DNA of 31,847 nt, from contig CALHPT010000167.1 of assembly GCA_938036405.1 (NCBI GenBank), positions 1 to 31,847 on the forward strand. Direction: 5' to 3'. Positions within the stretch are counted from its first letter, which is position 1. Each line of letters begins with the position of its first letter. This DNA is from an uncultured Tannerella sp. (GTDB lineage Bacteria; Bacteroidota; Bacteroidia; Bacteroidales; Tannerellaceae). Below are positions 1 to 7,388 of the stretch, one piece after another. The translations under genes were made by a program, and so were the position numbers. Below the pieces are notes generated by a model. The model was not told the DNA's origin, ran no database searches, and saw nothing but the letters and a program-made list of their open reading frames with translations.

Positions 1-11
1 GACGCGGCCTT

Positions 12-29
12 CGTTTCCTGCCGGAAACG
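12..29. repeat. Short perfect inverted repeat at the window edge
   Basis: CGTTTCC and GGAAACG form seven-base arms around the loop TGCC. No T-run follows, so it is not an obvious terminator. The gene it belongs to, if any, lies outside the window. The rest of 30-220 holds no gene I can support; open frames there have no family resemblance and run into the repeat array. Confidence 0.4.
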
Positions 30-220
30 TCTGGTGGGCGTATGTTTTTGCGCCTCCGATCAATCTATTTTTGTTTTTCAAAAAAGAATTACTTTAGCGG
101 CCATTAAAAACACAGATAAAGACTACTCCATGAAGCAGCTCTTGATCCATTTTCCGATTCTGCCCACTGTAGGCATGACATTCGGCCAAGCTGAGAGGAT
201 AATGTCGCCCGACGTGCATC

Positions 221-566
221 TTGCCCGCCTGCCGGAAAGGCTTGTGCCGTTTTGCAAATCGCTTGCCCAACTTGGGCAAACGCCATGCAGCTTTGTAAAT
301 CATTTGCCCAACTTGGGCAAGCGCCAAAAAGTCAGTACAACCATTTGCCCAACTTGGGCAAGCGCCGAAATTTTTGCATGGCTCTTGCCCAACCGCCGGA
401 AAGCCTCTGCATTAACAGTTCTCCATTTGCCCAACTTGGGCAAGCGCTGTATTTAACAGTTGTTCATTTGCCCAACTTGGGCAAGCATTGCAATTAACGT
501 TTATACATTTGCCCAACTTGGGCAAGCACGAAACAATTCTACATAGCCCTTGCCCAACCACCGGAA
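221..566. repeat. 41-bp-period array with palindromic core (array A)
   Basis: The palindrome TTGCCCAACTTGGGCAA (eight-base arms around one C) occurs perfectly at 263, 304, 345, 427, 468 and 509. Related but different units (TTGCCC followed by CCGGAAAG) fill the same register at 221, 385 and 550. The spacing is 40-42 bp throughout. Between palindromes lie 23-24 bp of mostly unique sequence that tends to begin GCGC and end CAT. A further degenerate unit seems to sit at 591 and would overlap the ribosome-binding region of the gene starting at 615. The period is not a multiple of three and the frames across it look unlike protein, so I treat it as non-coding. It resembles a CRISPR only superficially. 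Confidence 0.9.
504..511 (+). promoter_or_regulatory. Possible -7 box inside array A
   Basis: TACATTTG matches the Bacteroidota -7 consensus TAnnTTTG and overlaps the start of the sixth perfect palindrome. It would give a leader of about 95 bases for the gene at 615. No TTTG is found about 19 bp upstream, so the assignment is weak. Only this unit of the array has the complete box. Confidence 0.3.
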
Positions 567-614
567 AGCCTCTTGCAAAAGTTCGCCACCTTCGTCCGCA
601 CCCGGGAAGGATCG

Positions 615-1637
615 ATGAGAAACGAGTTTACTTCATTTTATAACCCTATAAATCCCTTGTATATGCCCGAGAGTATATCAGAACATCCAAATCCGCTGGC
701 GGGGATCGTACTGCCAGAAGAAATCGCAACGATTCATTGCCAGGACATGACCAACGGTGCCCACTTCTTGTTTATGAAGAACGTGAGCGACCGCATGAAG
801 ACCGAAACGGCGCTCTTAGCTAATCCGAAGATCAAAAAGGCAGCCGACCTGCTCGAGGCAGCACTCAAGAAAGAAGACGAGTGCTATGCCAAGTCGCAGA
901 AAAACCTCATTACAGACGACATCCGTAAAGCCGACGAAGAGAGAGGACGCTATCTGAACGCCATGCGACGTGCCCTGAAAGGGTTTGCTGACCATCCAGA
1001 GCCCGACAAGGCTCGATCGGCCGCGACATTGCTCAAGGTAATGACCGCCTATCGTCTCGACGCCCGGATGCAGCTCGAGCGAGAGACCGGCGCCATTATC
1101 AGCTTTGTGGGAGACTGCGAGAAGACTTACTTGACTGATGTCCAAGCGCTGGGACTCAAGCCGTATGTCGACTCGCTCAAATCCGAGAACGTGAAAATAG
1201 AGAAGTGGCTCACCGAACGTTCCGACAGCATGCCGAAATCGCTCGGCGCACTCCGCGCAGCCCGTCGCGACTCGGATGCAACGTATATGTGGCTCGTCAA
1301 GGTTGTCAACGCCCTGGCCGTAACGGACGATGCACTCGACACAGCCCCTTTCATCACGCACATGAATAAGGTGATCCGTCGCAACAAGACGCAAGTGCTC
1401 GGGTCAAAGAAGAAGAAGGACGGCGAAGAACCCGAAAAGCCCAAGAATCCGAAGCTGCCGAAAGAGCCGAAGCCTAAAAAGCCGGGGAAAGATGACGGCA
1501 AACCCGACGTGCATCTTCCGGAGCCGGAGGAACCGGAGAAACCGGGTCCCAAGCCTCCCGAAGGCGGCGGGGAAAAGCCCAAACAGCCCGGATCGGGCGA
1601 CGACGGCGACCCGGATATCCACCTGCCGGAAGAATGA
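615..1637 (+). CDS. DUF6261-like helical protein with proline/lysine-rich tail
   Basis: Function is unknown. The frame is also open from a TTG at 573, but ATG 615 is preferred because GGGAAGG lies a few bases upstream; this gives 340 residues. About the first 265 residues are predicted from composition to be mostly alpha-helical and resemble DUF6261-type proteins of Bacteroidales. The protein aligns end to end, distantly, with the product of 22736-23500, sharing for example LVKVVNALAVTDDA versus LVETVNALARVAGDA. The last 75 or so residues are low-complexity Lys/Pro/Glu/Gly and contain two related motifs, PDVHLPE and PDIHLPE. No signal peptide or membrane segment is visible. Array A lies directly upstream and array B downstream, so the gene is embedded in repeats. 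Confidence 0.75.
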   Translation: MRNEFTSFYNPINPLYMPESISEHPNPLAGIVLPEEIATIHCQDMTNGAHFLFMKNVSDRMKTETALLANPKIKKAADLLEAALKKEDECYAKSQKNLITDDIRKADEERGRYLNAMRRALKGFADHPEPDKARSAATLLKVMTAYRLDARMQLERETGAIISFVGDCEKTYLTDVQALGLKPYVDSLKSENVKIEKWLTERSDSMPKSLGALRAARRDSDATYMWLVKVVNALAVTDDALDTAPFITHMNKVIRRNKTQVLGSKKKKDGEEPEKPKNPKLPKEPKPKKPGKDDGKPDVHLPEPEEPEKPGPKPPEGGGEKPKQPGSGDDGDPDIHLPEE

Positions 1638-1673
1638 TTGCTTGACTGTTGTTATTAATTGTTGATAGGCTTT

Positions 1674-1718
1674 GCCGGATGCATCGTGGGTCTCCCGTAG
1701 GTGCATCCGGCATTTTTT
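1674..1718 (+). terminator. Rho-independent terminator of the 615-1637 gene
   Basis: GCCGGATGCA (1674-1683) pairs perfectly with TGCATCCGGC (1702-1711), and six T follow at 1713-1718. It lies 37 bases after the stop codon. Confidence 0.8.
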
Positions 1719-1740
1719 GTGGGAATTTTTTTCCTCCCCC

Positions 1741-1990
1741 AATAGGTCATGCCATTGGGCGACACTCCCGTCTGCGGACAGAAATAGGTCATGCAGACGC
1801 GTAGCATTCACGTTTGAGGGCGGTAAAGGGTGATGTGTTTTTTAGGGGGTATTTTTTTCAGTCCCCAATAGGTCATGCCATTCGGCGGCACTCCCGTCCG
1901 CAGGCGGAAATAGATCATGCAGATGCGTAGCGTTCACGTGTAGGGGCGGGAAAATGTCATGCCCTCTCTCCTCTCCTATTTTTTCGGGGC
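1741..1990. repeat. 42-bp-period array (array B), six units
   Basis: The core AATAGGTCATGC is at 1741 and 1783, a degenerate form at 1825, then good copies at 1867 and 1909 and a last variant (AAAATGTCATGC) at 1951. Every step is exactly 42 bp. Three consecutive units are duplicated as a block, so 1725-1823 and 1851-1949 are recognisable 99-bp imperfect copies offset by 126 bp. The region has no convincing coding frame and lies between two terminators. Confidence 0.8.
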
Positions 1991-1992
1991 AT

Positions 1993-2031
1993 AAAAAAAG
2001 AGGCGGACCCGTCGCGGGTGCGCCTCTTTTT
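1993..2031. terminator. Bidirectional terminator
   Basis: AAAAAGAGGCG pairs with CGCCTCTTTTT, and an inner stem ACCCG/CGGGT closes the loop TCG. T-runs flank the stem on both strands (seven on minus, five on plus). On the minus strand it ends the alkaline phosphatase transcript. Confidence 0.85.
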
Positions 2032-2124
2032 AAAAGCAATGAAACCAAATAAAGGCCTATTCAAGACCTATCAAACAAATCCCATTTTACAGGGAGGATA
2101 TAAAGACAAAAAAAAAGATTACTC

Positions 2125-3822
2125 CTATTCGAGGTACTTTGTGATAGATCGCGGCAGGTAGAAGGTGTTGTTTTTGTCCACGTAGACAATCACGGTCGAG
2201 AGACGGGCCTCGTCTTTTGCCTTCTTACCCAAACGGATGATGTTGGTAAAGGGGGAGATCGTCAGCTGTTGTTTTTTTCCTTTGACAACGAGCGTGGGAT
2301 TTCCCTTCTCCGTTTTCGCCGGCAAGATAGTGTATTTGTAGCCTTTCAGCACCTCCGTATGGGGCGCGAAATACTCCTGGGTGAGTTCGTCGGGCTTTCC
2401 CAAGAGGCCGACGGCAGCCGCCATGTAGCGATGGAGGTCAATATTCGTGTTGACGCCTGTGGGGATGGTTCCCGCGGGGTGATAAGCGGCCAGGATAACG
2501 TCCTCGCCGGTGTGTCCGCCCGTTGTAAAGCCGAAGCAGGTCTTCGAGGTGAGCAGCTTGGCCACAAACCCGTAGAGGGAATTGCTGTAGAGGGCTGCCA
2601 GGGACTCTTTTTCCGAGCGTTTATCCTCCGGGATGGGGCTGTTCTTATAATCCTTGCAGTTGTAAAGCGTCTGGAGCTCCTCGTCGGTCAGCTCAAAGCC
2701 GGCGTTTTCTTTGAAGATCTTTTGCACCTCTGTCGACGGCGCCGCGTTGAGCTTATTGACAAAGCCCTGGGCCGTATTCTTCACGTTGGTGACAAAGCTG
2801 AAAAGCTGATCCTTCGTCAACTTGTCGTAGCCTTTGCAGTCGCCACGTCCCAAGCTGAAACCACTGTTGCCGTGATCGGGCACGACAACGACAAGCGTCT
2901 GTCCGTCCTTCTTGGCGAAGTCAAGCGCTGCAGCACAAGCCTTGTCGAAGGCCACATATTCCGTAAGCATACCCACGGGATCGTTTCCGTGTGCCGCCCA
3001 GTCTACCTTACTTCCTTCAACCATCAAGAAGAAACCATTTTCATGTTTGGACAGTTTCTCAATGGCTTTTTTCGTCATCTCTTCGAGGGAAGGCTGTTTG
3101 GCAGGATCGCGATCCAGATCGTAATCCATCTCTTTCTTACCGAAAAGGGCCCACATCTTGCTTCCATGATCTGCGCGCATACCGGCAAGATCATCTCGGT
3201 AAACGTTATAACCGCGCGACCGAAGGTAAGCTTCGCCTTCCGCGTCCAGAAGAGAGACGCCACCACCCATCACAACGTCTACGTCGTTATGGACAATCTG
3301 CGGCGCAATCCAATCATAACGTTTTCGACTGTAACTATGTGCGGAACAGTCTGCAGGAGTGGCGTGTGTGAACTCGCAAGTGACAACCAAACCGGTAGCT
3401 TTGTTTTGTACCAGCCGCATAGCCTCCAGCAGAGTGATCATAGGCTGATAGGCGCGCGTGGCGTCTACGGGGAAAATGTCATTGCCCGGATCCGCCGGCG
3501 GATAAGTAGCAATGTAACCCGTACGGCTCGGATGTCCGGTCACGTAACACGAAGTCGTTGGTGCAGAATCGCCGATCGGGGCGTTGGAAGAGAAGGTACG
3601 AACCGTTCCACAGAGATACGGATCGATGGCAAGGTGTTGCCGGTTGGGATCTTTGTACCACTGGTACCAGCGAGCCGTGGACACTGTTGCAATAGACGTT
3701 CCGTCGGGGATTAAAAGGATCAGGTTTTTGACCGGCTTCACATCGGCCGGATCAATCGCGCTCGCACGTCCGCACAGGGCCATCGCAACGAGCAAAAAGA
3801 GCGTAGATGTTGTCTTTTTCAT
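2125..3822 (-). CDS. Secreted alkaline phosphatase
   Basis: A phosphomonoesterase of the alkaline phosphatase family (PF00245 type) that releases phosphate outside the cytoplasm. The frame extends upstream to 3918, but ATG 3822 starts a typical signal peptide (residues 1-22, cleavage after RASA), giving 565 residues. Visible active-site features are IPDG with metal ligand Asp40, the nucleophile motif GDSA with Ser86, THATPA around His153, MVEGSKVDWAAHGND with Glu269, Asp274 and His278, VPDHG with Asp316 and His317, and TTGGHTGED with His437. These are the expected zinc/magnesium ligands in the expected order. It is a single gene, isolated by the terminator at 1993-2031 and the repeat array upstream. 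No Pho-box-like site was recognised. Confidence 0.92.
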   Translation of the reverse strand: MKKTTSTLFLLVAMALCGRASAIDPADVKPVKNLILLIPDGTSIATVSTARWYQWYKDPNRQHLAIDPYLCGTVRTFSSNAPIGDSAPTTSCYVTGHPSRTGYIATYPPADPGNDIFPVDATRAYQPMITLLEAMRLVQNKATGLVVTCEFTHATPADCSAHSYSRKRYDWIAPQIVHNDVDVVMGGGVSLLDAEGEAYLRSRGYNVYRDDLAGMRADHGSKMWALFGKKEMDYDLDRDPAKQPSLEEMTKKAIEKLSKHENGFFLMVEGSKVDWAAHGNDPVGMLTEYVAFDKACAAALDFAKKDGQTLVVVVPDHGNSGFSLGRGDCKGYDKLTKDQLFSFVTNVKNTAQGFVNKLNAAPSTEVQKIFKENAGFELTDEELQTLYNCKDYKNSPIPEDKRSEKESLAALYSNSLYGFVAKLLTSKTCFGFTTGGHTGEDVILAAYHPAGTIPTGVNTNIDLHRYMAAAVGLLGKPDELTQEYFAPHTEVLKGYKYTILPAKTEKGNPTLVVKGKKQQLTISPFTNIIRLGKKAKDEARLSTVIVYVDKNNTFYLPRSITKYLE

Positions 3823-3871
3823 TTGATTGAATGGATAATAGGATGAATAAATTAGGATTAGAGAAATCGTT

Positions 3872-4200
3872 TCTGTGTTCTTTTTTCCTGTAAAAGGGCA
3901 GGGGGATATTTGCTTCACGTTTTACTTGCCTGACGCCTTTCCGGAGCTGTTCTTTTTCAAGATCTCCATCTCTGAAAAGCCGCAGGGGCCCAATTCTTTT
4001 CACGTTTTACTTTCTCGGGCACTTTCCGGATCGATTCTTTTTCAAGATCTCCATCTCTGAAAAGCCGCAGGGGCCAATTCTTTTCACGTTTTACTTCCTC
4101 GAGCACTTTCCGGAGTGGTTCTTTTTCAAGATCTCCATTTCAGAAAAGCCGCAGGGGCCAATTCTTTTCACGTTTTACTTTCTCGGAAAACAGCAGGGGC
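3872..4200. repeat. 84-bp higher-order repeat built from two 42-bp half units (array C)
   Basis: Half units beginning TTCACGTTTTACTT start at 3914, 3999, 4083 and 4167. Half units beginning TTCAAGATCTCCAT start at 3955, 4041 and 4125. Each ends near ATTCTT, and successive steps are 41-44 bp, mostly 42. A degenerate half unit precedes the array at 3872. The two half-unit types alternate, making an 84-bp dimer repeated about three and a half times. The array fills the gap between the alkaline phosphatase and peptidase genes; no gene is supported there. Confidence 0.85.
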
Positions 4201-4217
4201 GAAAAGTGCTTCGCCCC
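4196..4217. repeat. REP-like hairpin next to array C
   Basis: GGGGCGAA and TTCGCCCC form eight-base arms around AAGTGC, followed by CTACCCTA. No T-run follows on either strand. A similar element, GGGCG then an AT-rich loop then CGCCCTACCCTA, occurs near 31732. Confidence 0.45.
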
Positions 4218-4316
4218 TACCCTATTGGTCAATGTCTTGGGCCTATTTCTGTGCCGCGATGGACACATGCACCCGGCCACGTTTCCTTTTTAGATGTACG
4301 TTTTCAGCGCTCCACT

Positions 4317-5492
4317 TCACGTCAGTGAAATGATCTCTTCTTCGAAATGGGTGAGCTTTTCCGCGCCTGTCTCCGTGATCAGGTAACTGTTCTCGACACC
4401 TACCGCGCCCGCGCCCGGGATCACAAATTTGGGCTCGAAGGCGATCACCATGCCCGGTTGCAAGGCGTCTTTTGAGCGGGGAGTGAGCACGGGTGGTTCA
4501 TTGATCTCCAAACCGATGCCGTGACCCACAAACTTCGCCTGCTGGCGTGTGCCCATGAAGTTACCGGTTAGATTGGCCTTTTCCGCCATGCCGACAGCGA
4601 TGTTGTAAAGCTCACTGCACATCAACCCCGGCCGCATAATGACCTCGGCAGACGCCACAATATCCCTCGCCGTGCCGTGCGCACGGTAGGCTTCTTCGCT
4701 GAGCCTTCCCACGGAGAAGACACGCGTCATGTCAGACGTATAGGCCGTGTAATTGCCCGCCATATCGACCATGATGGCCGTCCCGTCCGTCAACTTCGTG
4801 CCGTTAGCCCCTATGGGACATATCGGCGTCTGTCCCGCGCCGCCGAGAGCGAAGTCGAAAGGTGACGCGGCCGCTGCATTGTCGCCGGCGAGCAGGCTGC
4901 CCATGAAGATGTTCATATTCGGCCCGTAGGTGCGGAAGATGCCAATCGACCCATGCAGTCTCATCCGCCGCTCGATCTCCGCCTGAAGCTCCAGATCGGT
5001 CATTCCCGGGCGGAAACAGTCGGGGATTTCTGCATAGACCTCGGCGTGACGCTGGGAAGAGAGCCGCAATTGCTCCACCTCCCAGGGCGTCTTAATCATA
5101 CGCACCTGCCGCATGGTGGCAGAAATGTTTCCGGCCTTTTCGGGCTGGAAAAGATTGAAGAGGCGCATATAATCGTTGTACGAGAGTGTATCGGCCTCGA
5201 ACAAGAGATGTTTGGGCAGCGATTGTCCCGGTGTATCACGGAACCAATCGTGCATGTCGTTCGGACGATGTACCGGGATTGTCTCCACCGGCAAATCGCA
5301 GTCGGCAGGCCGCCTTACAAACGCAACCGGCGCGCCCTCCGTCGGCAAATAGAGCCAACCGTTGAAGACGCGCCCGGTGAGATAAAAGAGATGGACGTCC
5401 GAAGCGAAAAGTGCCCCGTCCGCCCCGGCGTCGGCCAGTGCACTTTGTACACGCCTCCGCCTCAGGAGAAGATCATCGAGAAAAGCATTCAT
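4317..5492 (-). CDS. Xaa-Pro aminopeptidase family protein (M24)
   Basis: A cytoplasmic metallopeptidase of the M24B type, expected to remove N-terminal residues ahead of proline. The 391 residues comprise an N-terminal creatinase-like domain (about 1-135) and a pita-bread catalytic domain. All five metal ligands of the family are in place: Asp243 and Asp254 (VDMAGNY...SDMTR), His324 (FVGHGIGLEINEPP), Glu353 (IAFEPKF) and Glu367 (GVENSY). There is no signal peptide. The start ATG at 5492 fits the family length. It stands alone, with repeats downstream and a long non-coding gap upstream. Substrate specificity cannot be read from the sequence; a proline dipeptidase remains possible. Confidence 0.88.
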   Translation of the reverse strand: MNAFLDDLLLRRRRVQSALADAGADGALFASDVHLFYLTGRVFNGWLYLPTEGAPVAFVRRPADCDLPVETIPVHRPNDMHDWFRDTPGQSLPKHLLFEADTLSYNDYMRLFNLFQPEKAGNISATMRQVRMIKTPWEVEQLRLSSQRHAEVYAEIPDCFRPGMTDLELQAEIERRMRLHGSIGIFRTYGPNMNIFMGSLLAGDNAAAASPFDFALGGAGQTPICPIGANGTKLTDGTAIMVDMAGNYTAYTSDMTRVFSVGRLSEEAYRAHGTARDIVASAEVIMRPGLMCSELYNIAVGMAEKANLTGNFMGTRQQAKFVGHGIGLEINEPPVLTPRSKDALQPGMVIAFEPKFVIPGAGAVGVENSYLITETGAEKLTHFEEEIISLT

Positions 5493-5745
5493 TTCTTTCT
5501 ACTTGGTTTGATGTATTCACTTGTTAGAAGCTGCATCGGATTGTTTTTCGGTCATTATTCGGCCATGTCACCCTCCGTATCGCTCGATTTCGTCCCGAAC
5601 ATGGCCCTGCCATGTGTCGCGACCCCATCCTGCGAAAGGGCAAAGCTCCTTCCGAATAACGCCGATTAAAAAGAGTGCCGGATTGTTCCCATGAACTTTC
5701 GCAGCCCTTCTTTTAATCTATCCAAAACAGCCATTCATTGGATGG

Positions 5746-5753
5746 CAAAGGTA
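5746..5753 (-). promoter_or_regulatory. Possible -7 box for the M24 peptidase gene
   Basis: On the minus strand the bases read TACCTTTG, a match to TAnnTTTG. It would leave a leader of about 240 bases, and no TTTG sits at the right distance upstream, so it is only a candidate. Confidence 0.3.
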
Positions 5754-5858
5754 GGACAATTTGCAAGGGCTGATTTTGCTTTCCGCACCTTACAGAAATG
5801 CACTTCGTAGAAAGAAAAGAAAATGGTGTAACTCGCTTTATTCTATCCTTTTGGCTTC

Positions 5859-5888
5859 TTTGTCGTTTGGAAAAGGATTTTACCTTTG
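5859..5888 (+). promoter_or_regulatory. Bacteroidota-type promoter for the DUF4870-like gene
   Basis: TTTG at 5859-5862 and TACCTTTG at 5881-5888 are separated by 18 bp, close to the TTTG-N19-TAnnTTTG consensus. Transcription would start near 5895, leaving a leader of about 85 bases. Confidence 0.65.
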
Positions 5889-5979
5889 CGGCCGTCTCCC
5901 ACGAAAAAACCACGAAGGAATCTACGGCGCGGAGACGATTAAACTCATTATTTTTATCCACTTAAAAGACTAATAAAGT

Positions 5980-6309
5980 ATGGAAGAAGTAAATGTTACA
6001 CCCGATCCCAACGATGTACAGAGCAACAAGGTGATGGCCATCTTAGCCTATTTTGGGATTTTGTTTCTGGTTCCGCTCTTGGCAGCTAAGGAATCGCCGT
6101 TTGCACGCTATCACACCAACCAGGGACTTGTTCTCTTCTTGTTTATGTTCGTGTGTGGTATCTTGGGAGTAATCCCGAAGTTTGGTTGGGTCATTTCATC
6201 TGTCGGATATCTTGCCGGTTTCGTGTTTTTCATCATCGGTGTGATCAACGCAGCTGGCGGAAAGATGAAACCGCTGCCGTTGATTGGCAACTTCACGCTG
6301 ATCAAGTAA
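5980..6309 (+). CDS. Small DUF4870-like integral membrane protein
   Basis: This 109-residue protein has an acidic cytoplasmic N-terminus (about 1-18) followed by three hydrophobic segments at about residues 20-36, 47-64 and 69-88. The motif FARYHTNQGLVLFL between the first two is characteristic of DUF4870/Tic20-like proteins. The biochemical role of the family is not established. The gene has its own promoter and two stacked hairpin terminators, so it is a monocistronic unit convergent with the aguB end of the neighbouring operon. Confidence 0.8.
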   Translation: MEEVNVTPDPNDVQSNKVMAILAYFGILFLVPLLAAKESPFARYHTNQGLVLFLFMFVCGILGVIPKFGWVISSVGYLAGFVFFIIGVINAAGGKMKPLPLIGNFTLIK

Positions 6310-6362
6310 GTCGTCATCTTACGGAATTCGCCTAACGAATTCCTCCACACCAATCGCCAAAA

Positions 6363-6404
6363 CGGGCGCCTCTTTCATGTTTGAAGGGGGCGCCCGATGT
6401 TTTT
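6363..6404 (+). terminator. Rho-independent terminator
   Basis: CGGGCGCC (6363-6370) pairs with GGCGCCCG (6389-6396), with a short TTCA/TGAA inner stem, and TTTTT follows at 6400-6404. It ends the DUF4870-like transcript. Confidence 0.75.
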
Positions 6405-6406
6405 AC

Positions 6407-6428
6407 AAAGGCCCACGAGGCCTTTTTT
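6407..6428 (+). terminator. Second terminator hairpin
   Basis: AAAGGCC and GGCCTTT enclose CACGA, and six T follow on the plus strand. On the minus strand only three T follow the stem, so it may also act, more weakly, on the aguB side. Confidence 0.65.
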
Positions 6429-6492
6429 CAGATCTAAAACGGCTGTGTACTTATTCTTCGTCTAATCTGATCAACGCGAAACACTCGCGTAC

Positions 6493-7374
6493 TTATTCCT
6501 CGTCCAAATAGCGGCGCGTGAGGGGCGCAAACATATCAATGCGACGGTCGCGCAGGAAAGGCCACCAGCGGCGCACACGTTCGCTACGCTGCAAGTCGAC
6601 AGAAACCACCTGAACAGCTTCCGCATCAATCGGTAATTCGGCCAACATTTCGCCCTGCGGACCGCAGGCAAAGCTGTTTCCCCAGAATTGTATGCCGGCA
6701 GTTTGCCCAGAGGGGTCTATTTCGTGTCCGACACGGTTAACCGTAACGACGGGTAGGCCGTTGGCGACGGCATGGCCACGCTGCACGGTTCGCCAAGCAT
6801 CGAGTTGCCGACTTTGTTCGTTGCGCGTATCGGAATGCTCCCAACCGATAGCGGTGGGATAGATAAGCAGATCCGCGCCACGAAGTGCCATCAGTCGGGC
6901 GGCTTCGGGGTACCACTGATCCCAGCAAACCAGCACGCCGAGACGTCCCACGGAAGTCTGTATGGGTCGGAAATCGAGGTCGCCGGGCGTGAAGTAGAAC
7001 TTCTCGTAGTACGCCGGATCGTCGGGGATATGCATTTTGCGGTACCGCCCTGCTATCGTTCCGTCTTTTTCGATCACGACGGCCGTATTGTGGTAAATCC
7101 CCGGCGCACGACGCTCAAAGAGCGACAGCACGAGCACCACACCACACGCACGAGCTACCTCGCCAAAGTGCGCGGTCGAGGGTCCGGGGATCGATTCAGC
7201 CATGTCGAAGACGGCGGTGTCCTCCGTCTGACAGAAATAGAGGCCGTTGTGTAGCTCCTGAAGCACTATGAGCGAAGCACCTTCGGCGGCACACGTCCGG
7301 ATAGCGTCCGTAAGGCGGGCGATGTTGTCGGCCATGTCGGCCGTGTTATGCTGTTGAATGAGTCCAATTTTCAT
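6493..7374 (-). CDS. aguB: N-carbamoylputrescine amidase
   Basis: A nitrilase-superfamily enzyme that hydrolyses N-carbamoylputrescine to putrescine, ammonia and CO2. The 293-residue protein carries the full catalytic triad: Glu40 in VLQELHNG, Lys113 in YRKMHIPDD and Cys150 in LVCWDQWYPE. The loop motifs (YYEKFYFTPGD, GWEHSD) are typical of this amidase rather than of other carbon-nitrogen hydrolases. The start is 14 bases after the agmatine deiminase stop, so the two steps are almost certainly co-transcribed. With the gene before it, it forms the agmatine route to putrescine; arginine decarboxylase is not in the window. Confidence 0.93.
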   Translation of the reverse strand: MKIGLIQQHNTADMADNIARLTDAIRTCAAEGASLIVLQELHNGLYFCQTEDTAVFDMAESIPGPSTAHFGEVARACGVVLVLSLFERRAPGIYHNTAVVIEKDGTIAGRYRKMHIPDDPAYYEKFYFTPGDLDFRPIQTSVGRLGVLVCWDQWYPEAARLMALRGADLLIYPTAIGWEHSDTRNEQSRQLDAWRTVQRGHAVANGLPVVTVNRVGHEIDPSGQTAGIQFWGNSFACGPQGEMLAELPIDAEAVQVVSVDLQRSERVRRWWPFLRDRRIDMFAPLTRRYLDEE

Positions 7375-7388
7375 CGTTCAAATAGGGA

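Larger units (their letters stand above)
5493..5979. other. Divergent intergenic gap without a gene
   Basis: This 487-bp stretch separates the divergent peptidase and DUF4870-like genes. I see no coding frame with family resemblance and no 42-bp periodicity. It contains a good plus-strand promoter (5859-5888) and a possible minus-strand -7 box (5746-5753), recorded separately. Confidence 0.6.

Noticed and set aside
34..497. Plus-strand open frames across array A
   Set aside because: The products are translations of the palindrome and its spacers in changing frames, with no recognisable start or domain.
221..566. CRISPR array
   Set aside because: Repeats are 17 bp and spacers 23-24 bp, both shorter than in known CRISPRs. 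Some units are replaced by a different core, and no cas gene is in the window.
2269..3714. Long plus-strand frame opposite the alkaline phosphatase gene
   Set aside because: It is the antisense shadow of a gene with a complete set of active-site motifs; the product has no family features.
221..4200. Leucine-rich repeat (BspA-like) gene remnants as the source of the arrays
   Set aside because: LRR units in this phylum are about 23 residues (69 bp). The arrays step by 41-42 bp and show no LxxLxL pattern in any frame.
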